Of a stretch of 64,000 nt of DNA, positions 46,817 through 58,660 are shown one piece after another; positions within the stretch are counted from its first letter, which is position 1, and each line of letters starts with the position of its first letter. The notes beneath the pieces were generated by a model. That model made no database searches. It saw only the letters and a program-made list of their open reading frames with translations, and had not been told where the DNA came from. This DNA is from Mesostigma viride (taxonomy: Eukaryota > Streptophyta > Mesostigmatophyceae > Mesostigmatales > Mesostigmataceae), in the NCBI GenBank assembly GCA_009746045.1, contig RPFO01000945.1, positions 5,001 through 69,000 on the forward strand. Direction: 5' to 3'. The position numbers and the translations under genes are program-made.

Positions 46817-49360
46817 AAATTAGTCAACTACATGTCCACAATTTGCTATGGCGGCCTCCGGTTAAGCGGAGGCTGCTGACCTGCCCATTTACGTCCAGAT
46901 GTCCGCCATCGTATGTGAAATTGACGCATGTGAAATTGACGCAATCCGTGATATACCCCACATCTGACGTTACGATCTTATTCGTAAAATGGGCCTGGAA
47001 TTTTACTGTATGATCTTTGGCGGTTCAATCGTTATCCCAAATGCTATCCCAAAAGAAATTGTTCCAGGCTGGCTGACCTGGATACGGGGTTTGCACACTC
47101 CAATCTCATTCCAAGGCGACTCCGGGCAGCAAGTTCGCGTAGTAGACCGCCACGTTGCCGGAAGTGCACCGTCTTGGGATGTCAACGACAGTGTCACACA
47201 TATGAGACGGTATCTCATGAGGATCTGCGAGAGGATCTGCGAGAGGATCTGCCAGAGGATCTGCCAGAGGCTTATGTGGGCGAGATTGCTGGGCACACCA
47301 AGTTGTCAGCTAAACAATTTGGGCATCAGTACAATTTGTCAGCTACGTCAACAAGCTATGTCAACACCCCCCACACACACGTTTGTCTGCGGTTCCGCTT
47401 ACAGCACACACACACGTCAGATTGGGGTCTCATGATCTTGAAAAATATTGCTTCTTTTATTCGATTCTACAAAAATCTACTACATTATAATACAAATGTA
47501 CTACTAGTAGGGGTGAAATCCAGAGTCTCATGATCTTCAACCTGAGAAAATTAAGCGTTTGGGGGGGGGTGTAGTAGCTCTGCTGACAATTAGTATCCAC
47601 ACCGAGTTGAGCTTGTGCAAGTCAGTCAGCCACGGAGGACGCGTCATAGCCAAAAAGCTCGGCTACAGAAGGAGCCGGAGGTCAATTCAAGTCGACATGA
47701 AATGATGACAAGTCGACATGAAATGATGATACCTGTCACTTGTCAGCAGCGCGTCGTTTACGACTTTTTTCAACAGCCGGCGCCGCGCCGCCGTGAGATT
47801 CTCATGCTGTAGCCGTTGCTACTAGAGCTTTTGTTGGGTATTGTTGTTGCTGTTTCCCAGAGTCAAGATGGTTTTAAGTTTTAGCTATGCTACAAGTTTT
47901 GCGGGCTTCGCCCGCGACATTAGAGCTTGTTCTTTTTGTGGCCGGTCCCCGGCCAGGGAGCCCCGGCTAGGGAGATGTGAGTCACCACGTACCTCCGTCG
48001 AGTGCCAAGTGGCACTAGTCCCGCCAAGGAGCGCGCGCTAGCTTTAGAGTTTCGACCACAAGATTCACGGAGTTTGGCAAAAGGGTGAAGGAAAAAAATC
48101 CGGAATGCTAGAAGGCCTCTGAAAGTTCGAACCCGGTACGTCACGATTGATCGTATGATGAGGTGTGCCTTGGCGCCTGAAGTCTACGTAAGCAATTTCA
48201 TCAGAAGTTGCACAATATGTACATTGCTACAAAGGGACAAACTGCGCAACCGCGCAGTGGACGGAGCTCGCGAACTACGTCTTGCGGAGTTCAACTAGCT
48301 CCAGATTGACTGCTACCCCTGCACGGGAGCGCGATGCGCGCGGGGATGAGTGACCTCGCCGCAGACAGCAGGGAAAAATCGCTTACAGGCGGTGGAGCAC
48401 AGGAAAATCCACGTGTGAGCTTCCTGCGCGTTTGTAACGGGATATCGCCAACAGAAAGTTTGCTCCAACAGCCCAAAAGTTTGCGACGGTTATATCTGGA
48501 GCTCGCGAACACAGGAAATCGCAGAGTTTTCTAGTAGGAGCCATCTGGGCATACGGACCTCTGCCAAATGGCTCATCTGGATGTAACGCTTCAGAAACCT
48601 CAAAAATGGGCGCGCCGTGGTTTGACCTTTTCGTGATTGGTCGCAACGAAATTTCGCGCAGCTCATTCGTCAAGCGGACCGTAAGTCGCGCCGCTGAGTG
48701 GCTGGAGCCGAAAGCCGTTCGAAAGAGTGTTAGCTAAAATTGTGCCAAGGCTGCGTTTTACAAGCTTTAGTATATATGTTGACTATAACTACCGCTAGTA
48801 TATTCGGTAACCGGGCCACCGCACTGACCGCAGTCGGCCGCTCGGAAGTCGCCGGGAATCGTAATTTTGAAGGGAATAAACGTACACCTATTTATCTGGA
48901 AAAAATTTTTTGAAGGGTTGACAGGACTGCATGGCGCATGAACCAATAGGTTTTGTCTGACAAGCGCTTCGTTTGCCGCCGAATCTGCCGCCGGATTACC
49001 AGCGCGGATCCGCACGGATCCGGCTGCACTTTGAAGTGCCCGGCGCGGATCCGGCCACTGGTGCTGGCCAGCAAGGGGAGAGCCGGCCAGCTGGGAAAGC
49101 CGGAGCGAGTTCAGAGCGCCGCGCCGGGCCTGCGTGTCGTCGCAGCTGGCGCGACGCCCACGCGCACGTGGGCAAATTAAGTGCTGGATTGCGGCCTGCC
49201 GGGCAGTGGAAGCCGAAGTTGTCTCGGACATACGAGTTTCTAAAACGGGTGTGCGGGCGCTTTTTTCCCCAGGTTCTGTCCGGGCATTCTTGCTTCGTGG
49301 TTCCATACTCTTTTTCATTCATTTCTTCCAGTATATATACTCATGTGAGCTTGTTTATGC
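46817..49360. other. region upstream of the PDE gene, unassigned
   Basis: Probably contains the PDE promoter. Short tandem duplications are visible: TGTGAAATTGACGCA twice (46915-46945), four GGATCTGC(G/C)AGA units (47220-47270), and AGTCGACATGAAATGATGA twice (47690-47728). A minus-strand frame of about 180 codons at 48767-49318 has no recognisable motif. No gene is supported. Confidence 0.35.
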
Positions 49361-50890
49361 CCCGTTTTTGCGTTGAAGTCGTCGTGATCCTCGCTAATTT
49401 CGCTTTTGGACTTGCATCAGCTTGGGAAGGTCCCCCACCGTAGATGTACAGTGCTTGGTATGCTCTCTTCTTCGAGAAGGTGCGGTTATTATTGTTTGCC
49501 TTTTCAGCAGGCAGTCTTCTAGCATTTGCGAACCCTCCACAGCAGGTGATGACACCTCGTACGACATGGGAAATAAATTCATCCTGGTCGTAGGTTCAGC
49601 TCGCAGAACCGAAGGTTTTTAGCATGGTCGGTATGCTCGGAGTAAGGACTCCTGGCATCTGGGGAAGTATCAACAATTGCTCCAAGGTATTGCAAGCACA
49701 TCATGGGTTGAGAAATCGTTGATGTTTTCATATTCATATCGGTAGCCAGCTAGATTCTGCAGGCATCAAGTCAAGTTCCTGGCATTTCAGCCGTGCCTGA
49801 GAACTGTTACATGTCTGCGACAGAGACTCGGTTGTTGCCTGGGCGACACATGGCGCCGTTCTGGTCCATGTTCTCGTTCGGCACATGCTGATCGATTGCT
49901 GAGTAGCTTGGTATTCACACCTGTTGCGATGTGCCATCCTCCTATGTGAGGTAGGCTACATAGACATTATGATTAGGTGTGCGCCAGCTGCGTTCTCCAT
50001 CCTTGGCAGAATCATACATCTTTGGCATCCAAGGCTTGGCCTATTCCCGCACTCCCCTGATAAGCATATTATTGGCTTGCCGTGTCGTTTTGGATTTTTT
50101 TTCATGCCTAGATGGGGTGTTTGCAAGCCAGCCATCCAAGATGTTGTTGCAAGGCCGTACGGTCCACCACAGCTTTCAACTTGGCCGCATCTCAGCATGC
50201 AGTTTTGATTGTTGCTGCTACACTACCACAGCCACTCATACCACCTTTTGTTACGTGTGGCCGAGTTACTTGATCTTGGTTGGTCGTCTGGTGTCCAGAC
50301 ATACGCTGGCCTCGTGGACTGGGTTGTATACTTTGTGTGTGAAAGTGCCAATGCCCTTGCATCCCCAGCATGCATGGACATCATCCCCATTGATTCTATG
50401 CTAGGCAGGTTGCATGTGGCACCATGGGAACTGAAGAGGGTGGCGTTCTCACCACTAATCACATGTGCGGCGGGGACCTCGCTGCCTTCCAGTTAACTAA
50501 CAGGGTCATCGGTTGGGGGGCAGGGGGCGTTATTTGGTTCCCATCGTTCAGCAGCCTGCAGACCTGTGATGTGCAGTTGTGCACATGTATCTGTCAGAGT
50601 AGTTGTCTCACTTAATTGATTGAGACAGATATTCCTGAACGCGGGAGTTTTATTAAGTGAGCCAGGAGTGAGCCAACTGTTCCTGGAAGCATGTTGTTCT
50701 AACGTCGTGTAAGGACTAAGGTAGTTGTCTGAGAGGAAAGATGCGAGGAGGACCGCGGGAGCCGCGTGGCTATCTGTAGGAAGACCTGCATGGAGGGAGA
50801 CAGATGGTAAACAAACAATGAAAAGGGAGTTGTCTCACTCACTGAAATGGGCGTTGAAACATCGAACTCCCGACCCATAATCCAACATCC
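49361..50890 (+). other. possible coding fragments, not identified
   Basis: Two plus-strand stretches look coding-like: one near 50041-50205 containing WGVCKPAIQDVVARPYGPPQ, and one near 50255-50445 containing ELLDLGWSSGVQTYAGLVDW and MDIIPIDSMLGRLHVAPWEL. They lie in different frames and no family was recognised. They could be exons of a small gene or decayed transposon protein. Confidence 0.2.
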
Positions 50891-50892
50891 CC

Positions 50893-50917
50893 TTTAAATT
50901 AAATTAAATTAAATTAA
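50893..50917 (-). repeat. distal part of a split LINE-B 3' tail (TTTAA)n
   Basis: TTAAATTAAATTAAATTAA tail that belongs with the LINE-B 3' end at 52815. The two are separated by the TTAA-site element 50918-52810. Confidence 0.7.
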
Positions 50918-52810
50918 GGGGACGGTCCCGGCGCGAATATTTTGGCGCCGAAAAATTCGCGGTACCCGTCCGTACCGTGAAAAAGTGGTGCACGGGGCGC
51001 GCACCCCTACCGGAGCTGGCCATGGCGACGTGCTTTCAGGCAGAGTAGAAAATGATAGCTTGCGGAATGCAGAGAAACTGAGCGAATCTTAAAGATGATG
51101 AGTAAATGATACTACTTCGTAGCGGAGTTCGCGTTTTTTGCAGTGTCGATGATTTTATTGATGACCATCGCCACGGGGGTCCAATCTGATGTTTTCGTCG
51201 AGAGGAATAAATTAGAATGCACGCTGGCGGCGGTGATTGTCAGGTTTTATGGGCTTTACCTAGCGTCAAGGATGCGTTTAAATCGTTATTGGTAAAGCTT
51301 TAAAAAGTTTGCTGGGTTTCGGCAAGATTTCCGTCATGATCGGTAAGACACTCTCCAGGCTCGCGGGATGCGCGTCTTATTATTCCATGGAAGGTTGTTC
51401 TTTCTTGCGCCGCTGGGCGAAGGACAATGCCGGTAATGGTACGATCGTGTCATCAACGTGACCCTATGAATGTTTCGCTTCCTTTATGGGTTATCAACGC
51501 AAGTTTTCGGCTTCTTTCCGTGCAGTTAGCGCCAGGTATAATGCCGTTCCGTGCTGCGCATCGCCAGATTCCTGGCACCTTTCAGTGGTTTTTATGTACG
51601 TTGCATGGCTGGGATGTGTCAAAGCGTGACCGTGGCATATCGTCAAGTTGTCAGGGATTTGCTGAGTGGTTTCTTGGAAGGAGATTGCTAACAGCACTCA
51701 GTTTTGTGTGAATATTGACGCGGCCTTTCTTAGCAGAGGCTTCATTGTGGTTAGAGGCTCACAAGCTTGAGTTTGTTTCTTGGCAAACAATTGCGCTGGA
51801 AAGAAAGGTGGCAGTGGTTTTTCTGAGGGGCATACTGCATGGGTGGAACTGCACGTAGGTAGGGGTTATCGTTGTCTTGTTGGCCTTTCTCCCACTAAAA
51901 TGGGAGAGCCCTAATTCATATGCTAGCAAGGCAAGGTAACCATGGTAAGAAGCCTTGGCAAGCAGCATGTATGATAATTCTGCTTTCTCTGTGGACTGTC
52001 TGTTGTTACCCTTGTTGGGCAATTAGTGGATATGGCTTTCTAGGGTGTGTTTGAGCTTGGTTTTGGGATGATGCCCACACCATAAACCTGGAATATGCTT
52101 TAGAAGTGTTGGCTAGGCATGTAGAGCTACCTGCCTCATTGTTGTGCACACACGCAACAGGTTGCCCGTGTCGAGGTAAGGCAAGGGCACATGACGTGCC
52201 CAGCCACCTCCTTGTACATTGTGGTCGAATTGGGCATGGTCAGGAGCCTTTTGGATGGCATAGGAAGTGTTAGTGTGCCTTAATACTCACTAATGCCTTC
52301 CTTAGCGTCTGCACAGGTGGCCAACTGCCAAAATTAATAACTGCTACAGCTGAGCTCAGAATGCCACCAAACTTTGACAGTGCCTTCTATGGTCATGACA
52401 GAATTTGACTTGTGCTTTTCAGGCCTAATTGATGTGTTATGAGTGTGTATGGGGACGCCCCGCCTAAAAAAGCGTATTTTTGGCCCAAAAATTAATAACT
52501 CAAAGGGATGTGCTGATTTTGTTGATCCAATTAGGTAGAAACCATGTCCCATGACATTTTTATACGGGTTGTGCTTTTTTCATGCAACTGGTTCTCCCAC
52601 TGTTCTGGGCAAGATGTGCCCCGGACAGCGTTTTTTTCTATTTTTAGCTCATAGCCGGTGTATGGCTGGGGGTAGTACCCCCAACAAGTGGTGGTATGCA
52701 TGCCCAAACATCATGTTTATGGTCCCCAAACATCATTCAGTGGTTGACAGTTGCATTTATGTAGTTATTAGGGGGGGTAAGTTTTGATATGTTTCTATGG
52801 GACCCTCCCC
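50918..52810. mobile_element. non-autonomous TTAA-site element, copy 1
   Basis: Flanked by TTAA at 50914-50917 and 52811-52814. Ends GGGGACGGTCCC and (inward) GGGGAGGGTCCC match at 11 of 12 bases. No ORF above about 90 codons. It is homologous along its length to copy 2 (54240-56522): both share GCCATGGCGAC near the left end, CTATTTTTAGC and a GGTAGTACCCCC / GGCTAGTACCCCC string, and TTTATGGTCCCCAA near the right end. Piggybac- or Kolobok-type by target site. Inserted into a LINE-B tail. Confidence 0.75.
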
Positions 52811-52814
52811 TTAA

Positions 52815-53050
52815 ACTATAACAAACATGTCTCTGTTGGGAGATCATGTAGCACATATCCCTTGCTAGATGGGTGGAGGTGGGCGAAGCCGCGTAATGGA
52901 ACGAACCTAACTATCTAGTCTAGAAAAAGCCTAACTACACTATTCAGCAAAGCTCCCCTTCCGCTTGGGGGGCTTGCCCACAGGGGCTGGCGTGTGAGCC
53001 TGGACAATCTTCTGCCACCGCTTCTTGTTCTGCATGGCAGTCCCCATGAC
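52815..53050 (-). mobile_element. LINE-B 3' end, copy 1
   Basis: The minus strand encodes the C-terminal tail of a non-LTR ORF2: TAMQNKKRWQKIVQAHTPAP then VGKPPKRKGSFAE-stop, then a 3' UTR with AGGCTTTTTCTAGAC and TGATCTCCCAACAGAG, and a (TTTAA)n tail split by copy 1 of the TTAA element. It matches the plus-strand copy at 58268. Confidence 0.7.
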
Positions 53051-53237
53051 AGGCTCCCCCTTAGCTGGGTATTCTGATTTCTGATTTGGCACGCCGCAAA
53101 GGTGAAAACCATTTGCTTTCAGTGCCGGTCCGCGGAAAACGCGATCTGCAAATGAATCCGACCGGAATCGAACTGGCTGGGGACCTCTCGCACCAACTTT
53201 TGCTGACTATGGTACGGACGTCTCTGGATCCTAAGGC

Positions 53238-54137
53238 ATCGCCGCCGGGCCTCTATCTCCTAGACGGCTCTCGAGTCCTGTATCGGGACCGCGTTAAGCT
53301 GCTGGGCAGCCTGCTCCCCAGCTGCGAGGTTGATGTGGACCATCGCATCTCCCTCGCCTGGCACGCTTTACGCCAGTACCGGGCCCTGTGGCGCAAGCCC
53401 CTGGGCAAGATCGAGAAACAGGACCTGTTCAAGGTCCTCGTCCTTCCTGTTCTCACGTATGGCGCCGAGACGTGGACCCTCACCGCCGACCTGGCCCGCA
53501 AGCTGGACGGCGCGGTCACCAGCATGCTGCGTTCCATTTTCAGAGTAGGATACGCTGCTCATGTCCGCAATGAGGACCTGTACCATGCAGGGCATGCCCT
53601 ATATCACCAGCACCATTAAGCAACGACGCCTGCAGCTAGTAGGGCACCTAGCTCGCACCAACCAGGTAGACACCTCACGTGGCCCCCCGGCCCGCAGGAC
53701 TGCGACCAGCCCAGCCTGGTCGGCACCTCCTGACGTGGGCTGGGCCCAGTGATGTTAGACGCCGCAAGGCCCGCACCTTCAAAGAACAGCTAGTATAGAG
53801 GACATGGGGGGCCTAGGCCTCTCCGTGATTTGGAAGAAGATGATGGACAAGGCCCAGTGGGCCCAGGTCATAGAGGACAACGAGCCCCCCCCAGTGGGGA
53901 AGCGCCCGCGTGTGCAATCCCGCGGGAGGCACGCCAGATAGCTCCCCCTAGGGCAGCGTGCGGCTGCCTAGATAGATGTTGTAGTTAGAATGCTGTTAGA
54001 TAGATGTAGTATGTAGCCAATGTAGATAGATTAGACCGGTAGGAATGTTTGCATCCATCCATCGGCATCCATCGGGGTTAATGCTCCGTGACTCCCCAAC
54101 GGGAGCACGAGTCTAATTAATTAATTAATCGCCAATT
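53238..54137 (+). mobile_element. LINE-A, 5'-truncated copy 1
   Basis: C-terminal part of a non-LTR reverse transcriptase ORF: LLDGSRVLYRDRVKLLGSLL, VLTYGAETWTLTADLARKLD, MLRSIFRVGYAAHVRNEDLY, then, after a frame change, STIKQRRLQLVGHLAR. The WTL...RRL..GH pattern is common after the RT domain of RTE/CR1-like elements. It ends with a 3' UTR and a (TAAT)n tail at 54119-54137. The body is frameshifted and inactive. It is a shorter, inverted relative of 58661-60515. Confidence 0.8.
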
Positions 54138-54239
54138 TACTTATAGCTTGGTAGATCATGGGGGTGCCATGGTGCACCTCGAGCATGCAAGTGTTGTTTA
54201 CATTCCCACCCTTGCAGGAAGTAGCTTAGAATGTATTAA

Positions 54240-56522
54240 GGGGACGGGACACCCCCGAATTTTTTGGCGCCAAAAAATTCGCGCCGGAACCTAAGGTCAC
54301 AAATTTCACGTGCACGGTGCGCGCACCCCTTGCGGAAGTGGCCATGGCGACTGCGTTCAGGCGAAACTACCACACTAGGGCAGGCGAAATGCAAAAATTT
54401 TACTCGAATCTAAAAGGAGATGAGTTTATGATGTTAGTTTGTGGCGGAAATCAGCTGGTTTACAATATCGCTGTTGTTTTTTTATGCCATCGGCATGGGG
54501 GGTAATCTGAATTTTTTGGTCGCGCGGAATGAAATAGAATTCATGATAGCGGCTGTAAAATAGCGGTTTGGGGGGCTGTTCTGACCGTGAAGCAGGCATT
54601 AATATCGGTTGCATCGAATTCTAAACCGAGCTGGTGCTTTTTGCCAGATTTTCGGCCATTATCGGTAAGTAATTGTTCAGACCTGCGCAGTGCGTGTCTG
54701 ACCTGTCCATGGAAGAACGGCTGTTGTTGCGCGCCTGGGCGAGGGATTTACGAGGGCAAGGTACAGATTTGTCGCGAATGTTATCTGCTATCGGTGCTTT
54801 CTTCTATGAGCTCATCGTTCGAGGTTTTTTGCGTTCTTTTTGGGCAGTTTCCGCCAGCTAGCTCGCCGTCGCTTGCCGTTGTGTTGTCGAATACCTGGCA
54901 GCTTTAGATTGTTTTCGTTGATGTCGTGATCAGGGCCGCTTCAGTCGCAGCCTATAGCTCTTCGGGAAGGTATAAGGCATTTCATAAAACGTGTTCTGGC
55001 AAGGATGTTGTGCGTATGGACGCTTCTTGTTGTTTGAGAGTGACGCACCCTCCCTGCAGGCCGCAGCGGCATCACAGCGCTCATGCGGTGAAGGGCCGCC
55101 AATGGTTTCTTTGCATTTTATCGTGCAGGGATGGAAGTGTTATAGTGATGATGATGTTGGAGATATTGCATTTGTGTGACTGCATGTAGATAGCTGGCAC
55201 CAATGGTTGTTTGAGCTTTCCTTTGTTATGATGATGTGACAAGACTACAATGTGCTGAGCCAACCATGGTTGACATGCATGACTGCATGCAAGCTATATA
55301 TACCATGTTCTACTTGGTTCCTTGCCCTCCATAGTCCCAGTTTGTCATCCATGCCGGGGAGGACAGTTTAGGAGGTGTTGTTGTGTTGATTAGCTTGGTT
55401 GGCATCAACCTTACACTCTAACCTGGGAGAAACATAGGAAATACTGCTTAGGCATGTTAGGGCTACCATCGTCAAGGCTATGCACATATTTACAAGGCTG
55501 GCCATGCTGGAGGGATGATGAAGACATATGAGGTGCGTGGCCACCCCTTTGTACTTTGTAAACATACTCTGCATGGTTTTGGTGCATGTTGGATGGCATA
55601 TTAAGTGGCACTGTGGGGTTACTAACTTACTGAGTGGTCCTTAGCGCCTTGTCATGTGGTCATATAGGAAACCCATCAACTTGAGCAGTTCTTGTCGCAA
55701 TGACCCCCCACATTGAGCATGCGTTGCCGTCAGCGTGCAAGAGTTGATTATGTGTGCTTTGGTCAGTTTGCAGATGTCTTTGATGAAGAAGGAGGTGCTA
55801 GTGTGGCTAAATGGTTACTCTAATTTCCTTGTAGCGTCTACATGGGTGGCCGTCTTGGAATGGTTGTAACTTGGGCAGTTCTTGTCAGAATGGCGTCAAA
55901 CCTTGAACATAGGAGGTACCATATGTGCAGAGAATGGTAGTATGTGGTTTGGCCAGTTTTCATGAGGCTTAGATGTATAAAGGGGTGTTAGTGTGGTTAA
56001 ATACTAGCTAAAACCTCCCTTAGCTTCGTCACAGGTGGCAATCTAGGAATATCCATCAAATAGGGCTGCGCTTGTCAGAATGACCTGAAAATTTGGGGCT
56101 GCATGTCCCCCCCTCTCTAGTATTTGAAAATATAAGATATGGCATGATTCCATGTGTTTATGATTTGTTTTATTTTTTTTGGTGAAAAAAAGTACCCTTT
56201 TTGCGGGAAAATCCATCAATGTGTCTAAACATCATTGTTTTGTGCTCAAAATTAGGCAGACTTTCTCAAAAGTGGGGGAACTATATGGAAATATATGATT
56301 TGGTCCAAATATGTTTGCCCATTGTCCTAGGGAAAATATGCCAAAAGTAGCGTCTTTTTCTATTTTTAGCGCGTAACCGGCATCTGGTGGGGGCTAGTAC
56401 CCCCCCCAAGTGGTTGGAATTTTTTTTTTAATCATATTTATGGTCCCCAATCATCATTGGATTTTTAGCACATGCATAGGTATGGTTTCCAGAAAAGTGC
56501 CCTTTAGGGGTGTCCCCTCCCC
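54240..56522. mobile_element. non-autonomous TTAA-site element, copy 2
   Basis: TTAA at 54236-54239 and 56523-56526. Ends GGGGACGGGACACCCC and (inward) GGGGAGGGGACACCCC differ at one position, the same sixth base that differs in copy 1. 2,283 bp, non-coding. Its central half has several diverged repeats of a GGTGGCC..TAGGAA..AC..TCTTGTCAGAATGAC motif (about 55,650-56,085). Confidence 0.75.
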
Positions 56523-56526
56523 TTAA

Positions 56527-58263
56527 CCCGTGTTTTTTTAATTAGAACGCGATATATCGCGTTGTAAGCTTTTTTTAGAACGCGTATAGCACCTAAGGAA
56601 AATTTTTTTTCATGGTCATGTATATACTTTCCTGAAAGCCCATAAATCAAAGGATTTTTTGAGATACTCAGACCTACAAAATGCTAATTCATTAGAGAGA
56701 TACACTGGTTTGAATACAGGGGGGTCTGACCATGACCGCGATTTCTTGACCCTAGGTCACAAGTCATGTGCTTATTCACAAATGGTTCATGAAAAAAATC
56801 TGGCTTCTTGCACGAGCTATGGGCAACATATGCAGGCTCTGTGAAACAAAACTCAGGCCCATTGGGCCACTGGAGCTATTTTTCATTAGCATCACAATTA
56901 CAACGCAGTACAACGCAGTGGGAAAAATGAGAGCCCTTCACAACATGACGCAACGACATGAGCCCCATAAACGGGGCCATAGTGAGCTTGGAGGGTCAAA
57001 ACGTTGAAAATAGGTGTTGTATAAGTTATACAGCATCAAACATGCATCAAACATCATGACTGGATGACCTAATATGACTGAATCAGGCAGCCATAGCCAA
57101 AGCATCATCCACTCTCACAACGTGTTGAGCACATGCCTCGTGGGAACGGAGGTGCTGGGTTTTCATTCCATAACGCGTGCAATACTGAAAGAAAGAGGCA
57201 CGTGTAATGCAAGGCTTGGATAGGTTGAGTGATCCATGAGCTTACATGCAGGCAAAGATGACGCTGGAATGCATGCTAGCAAATGGTGGCAAGATGCTAA
57301 CAACACATGATTATACACCATGATTATGGGCACCTAGCTGGTCTTCTTGCACAATCAACGCAGTATAAACCATCAACATCCAATCCTCACGATATATGCA
57401 CGGCTTGACGACGTATACAGCACCTAAATACTGCACAACTGCAACCTGCTATGGCTGACATGCAAGCAACGTCGAGTAGGATGGCGGTCTTAGAGAGGCT
57501 GGGCAGAGGTCGGTAGAAATAAGTGGAAAACTGGCAGAAACTAGGTAGAAACACGATATACTTACGCCTGCAAGCACTATTGAGCCGGTGGCAGAGGCCA
57601 TTTCCAGGAAAATACAGCATACCGTAGCAATAGCCACGGTCACGCCTTACGCTATTTGCAGGCACCATCATGCCCGGCGCTACCCAATAAAAGTCTGCAC
57701 AATTCTCGGTTTAGCCGAGAGTCCGGACGTTCGGAATGAATAAACATGTGTTAAGAAGTCGAAACACCATGGAAATACCAAGCATGGTGCCGCAGCAGAC
57801 CCGAGTCTTGACGTAATAATATGTATGCCGGTTTCCAGGGTTTCCGCATGAAAGTTGGGTGAGAAACTGGAAAAAACTACGTTTCCTTTGCCCCAGTACC
57901 TCAACAAACTCGTAGAAACCTAATTATCAACCTTTGAACGCATCATCATGGTCGTGCCACCCAACAGCCACTGAAATTCGCGCGAAAACTGGCGAGATCT
58001 ACCTGCCGCCATCGCCGTCGTCTTCACCTTCGTCCCGCGAAAATGCCTGATTTCAGTGGTACATATTTGTTTGCAGCTGTCACAAAAAAAATACCAAAAA
58101 TACCAGGATTTTTTCTTGAATTCTATGAGATGTTTCTGACCTATCTTGAAAGTTTCAGACCAAAAATCGCATGTTTAATAGGTTTGCCACGTGTCAGATT
58201 ACAACGCGATACATCGCGTTCTAACCCTACAACGCGATGTATCGCGTTGTAAAAAAACACGGG
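56527..58263. mobile_element. second-family TTAA-site element, CCCGTG ends
   Basis: Starts CCCGTGTTTTTTTA right after the TTAA at 56523-56526 and ends with the exact inverse before TTAA 58264-58267. Subterminal AACGCGATATATCGCGTTGTA palindromes sit just inside both ends (one left, two right). 1,737 bp, no transposase ORF. The CCC start and TTAA site fit piggyBac. It shares its left TTAA with the element at 54240. Confidence 0.8.
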
Positions 58264-58267
58264 TTAA

Positions 58268-58612
58268 TAGGGAAACCTGTCACGACCTACATCCAGATGT
58301 TGCTGGACGACCTATAGTGGTCCCAGCCCAGTTTGAGCACCGCATCCACTCTCTCTCCCGTCTTTGGACTGCCATGCAGGACAAGACGCGGTGGAAGAGG
58401 ATTGTCAAGGCGCACACGCCCGACCCTGTGGGCAAGCCCCCTCCCCCCAAGCGGAGGCGGCGTTTTGATGAGTTGTGTAGTTAGGATTTTCTAGAGATAG
58501 CTTAGAGTTAGGATAGTTCGATTACGCGGCTTCCTCCACCCCATCCATCATGGAATATGTGCTACATGATCTCCCAACGGAGGCATGTTATAATTTAATT
58601 TAATTTAATTTT
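58268..58612 (+). mobile_element. LINE-B 3' end, copy 2
   Basis: Encodes an ORF2 C-terminus: LWTAMQDKTRWKRIVKAHTP, KPPPPKRRRRFDELCS-stop (58484), then a 3' UTR and (TTTAA)n tail at 58590-58612. 5'-truncated at or before 58268. Confidence 0.7.
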
Positions 58613-58660
58613 TAATAACTCCGTTGGGAGTATCTGTAGCACATAGCCCAGAGAAGGGGC
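58613..58660 (-). mobile_element. LINE-B 3' end, copy 3 (remnant)
   Basis: About 45 bp resembling the inverted LINE-B terminus (TAACTCCGTTGGGAG, TGTAGCACATAGCCC). It meets copy 2 tail-to-tail, so the (TTTAA)n/(TTAAA)n boundary is shared. Confidence 0.5.

Noticed and set aside
53150-53200. GGAATCGAAC tRNA-T-loop-like sequence on the minus strand
   Set aside because: No cloverleaf could be built around it.
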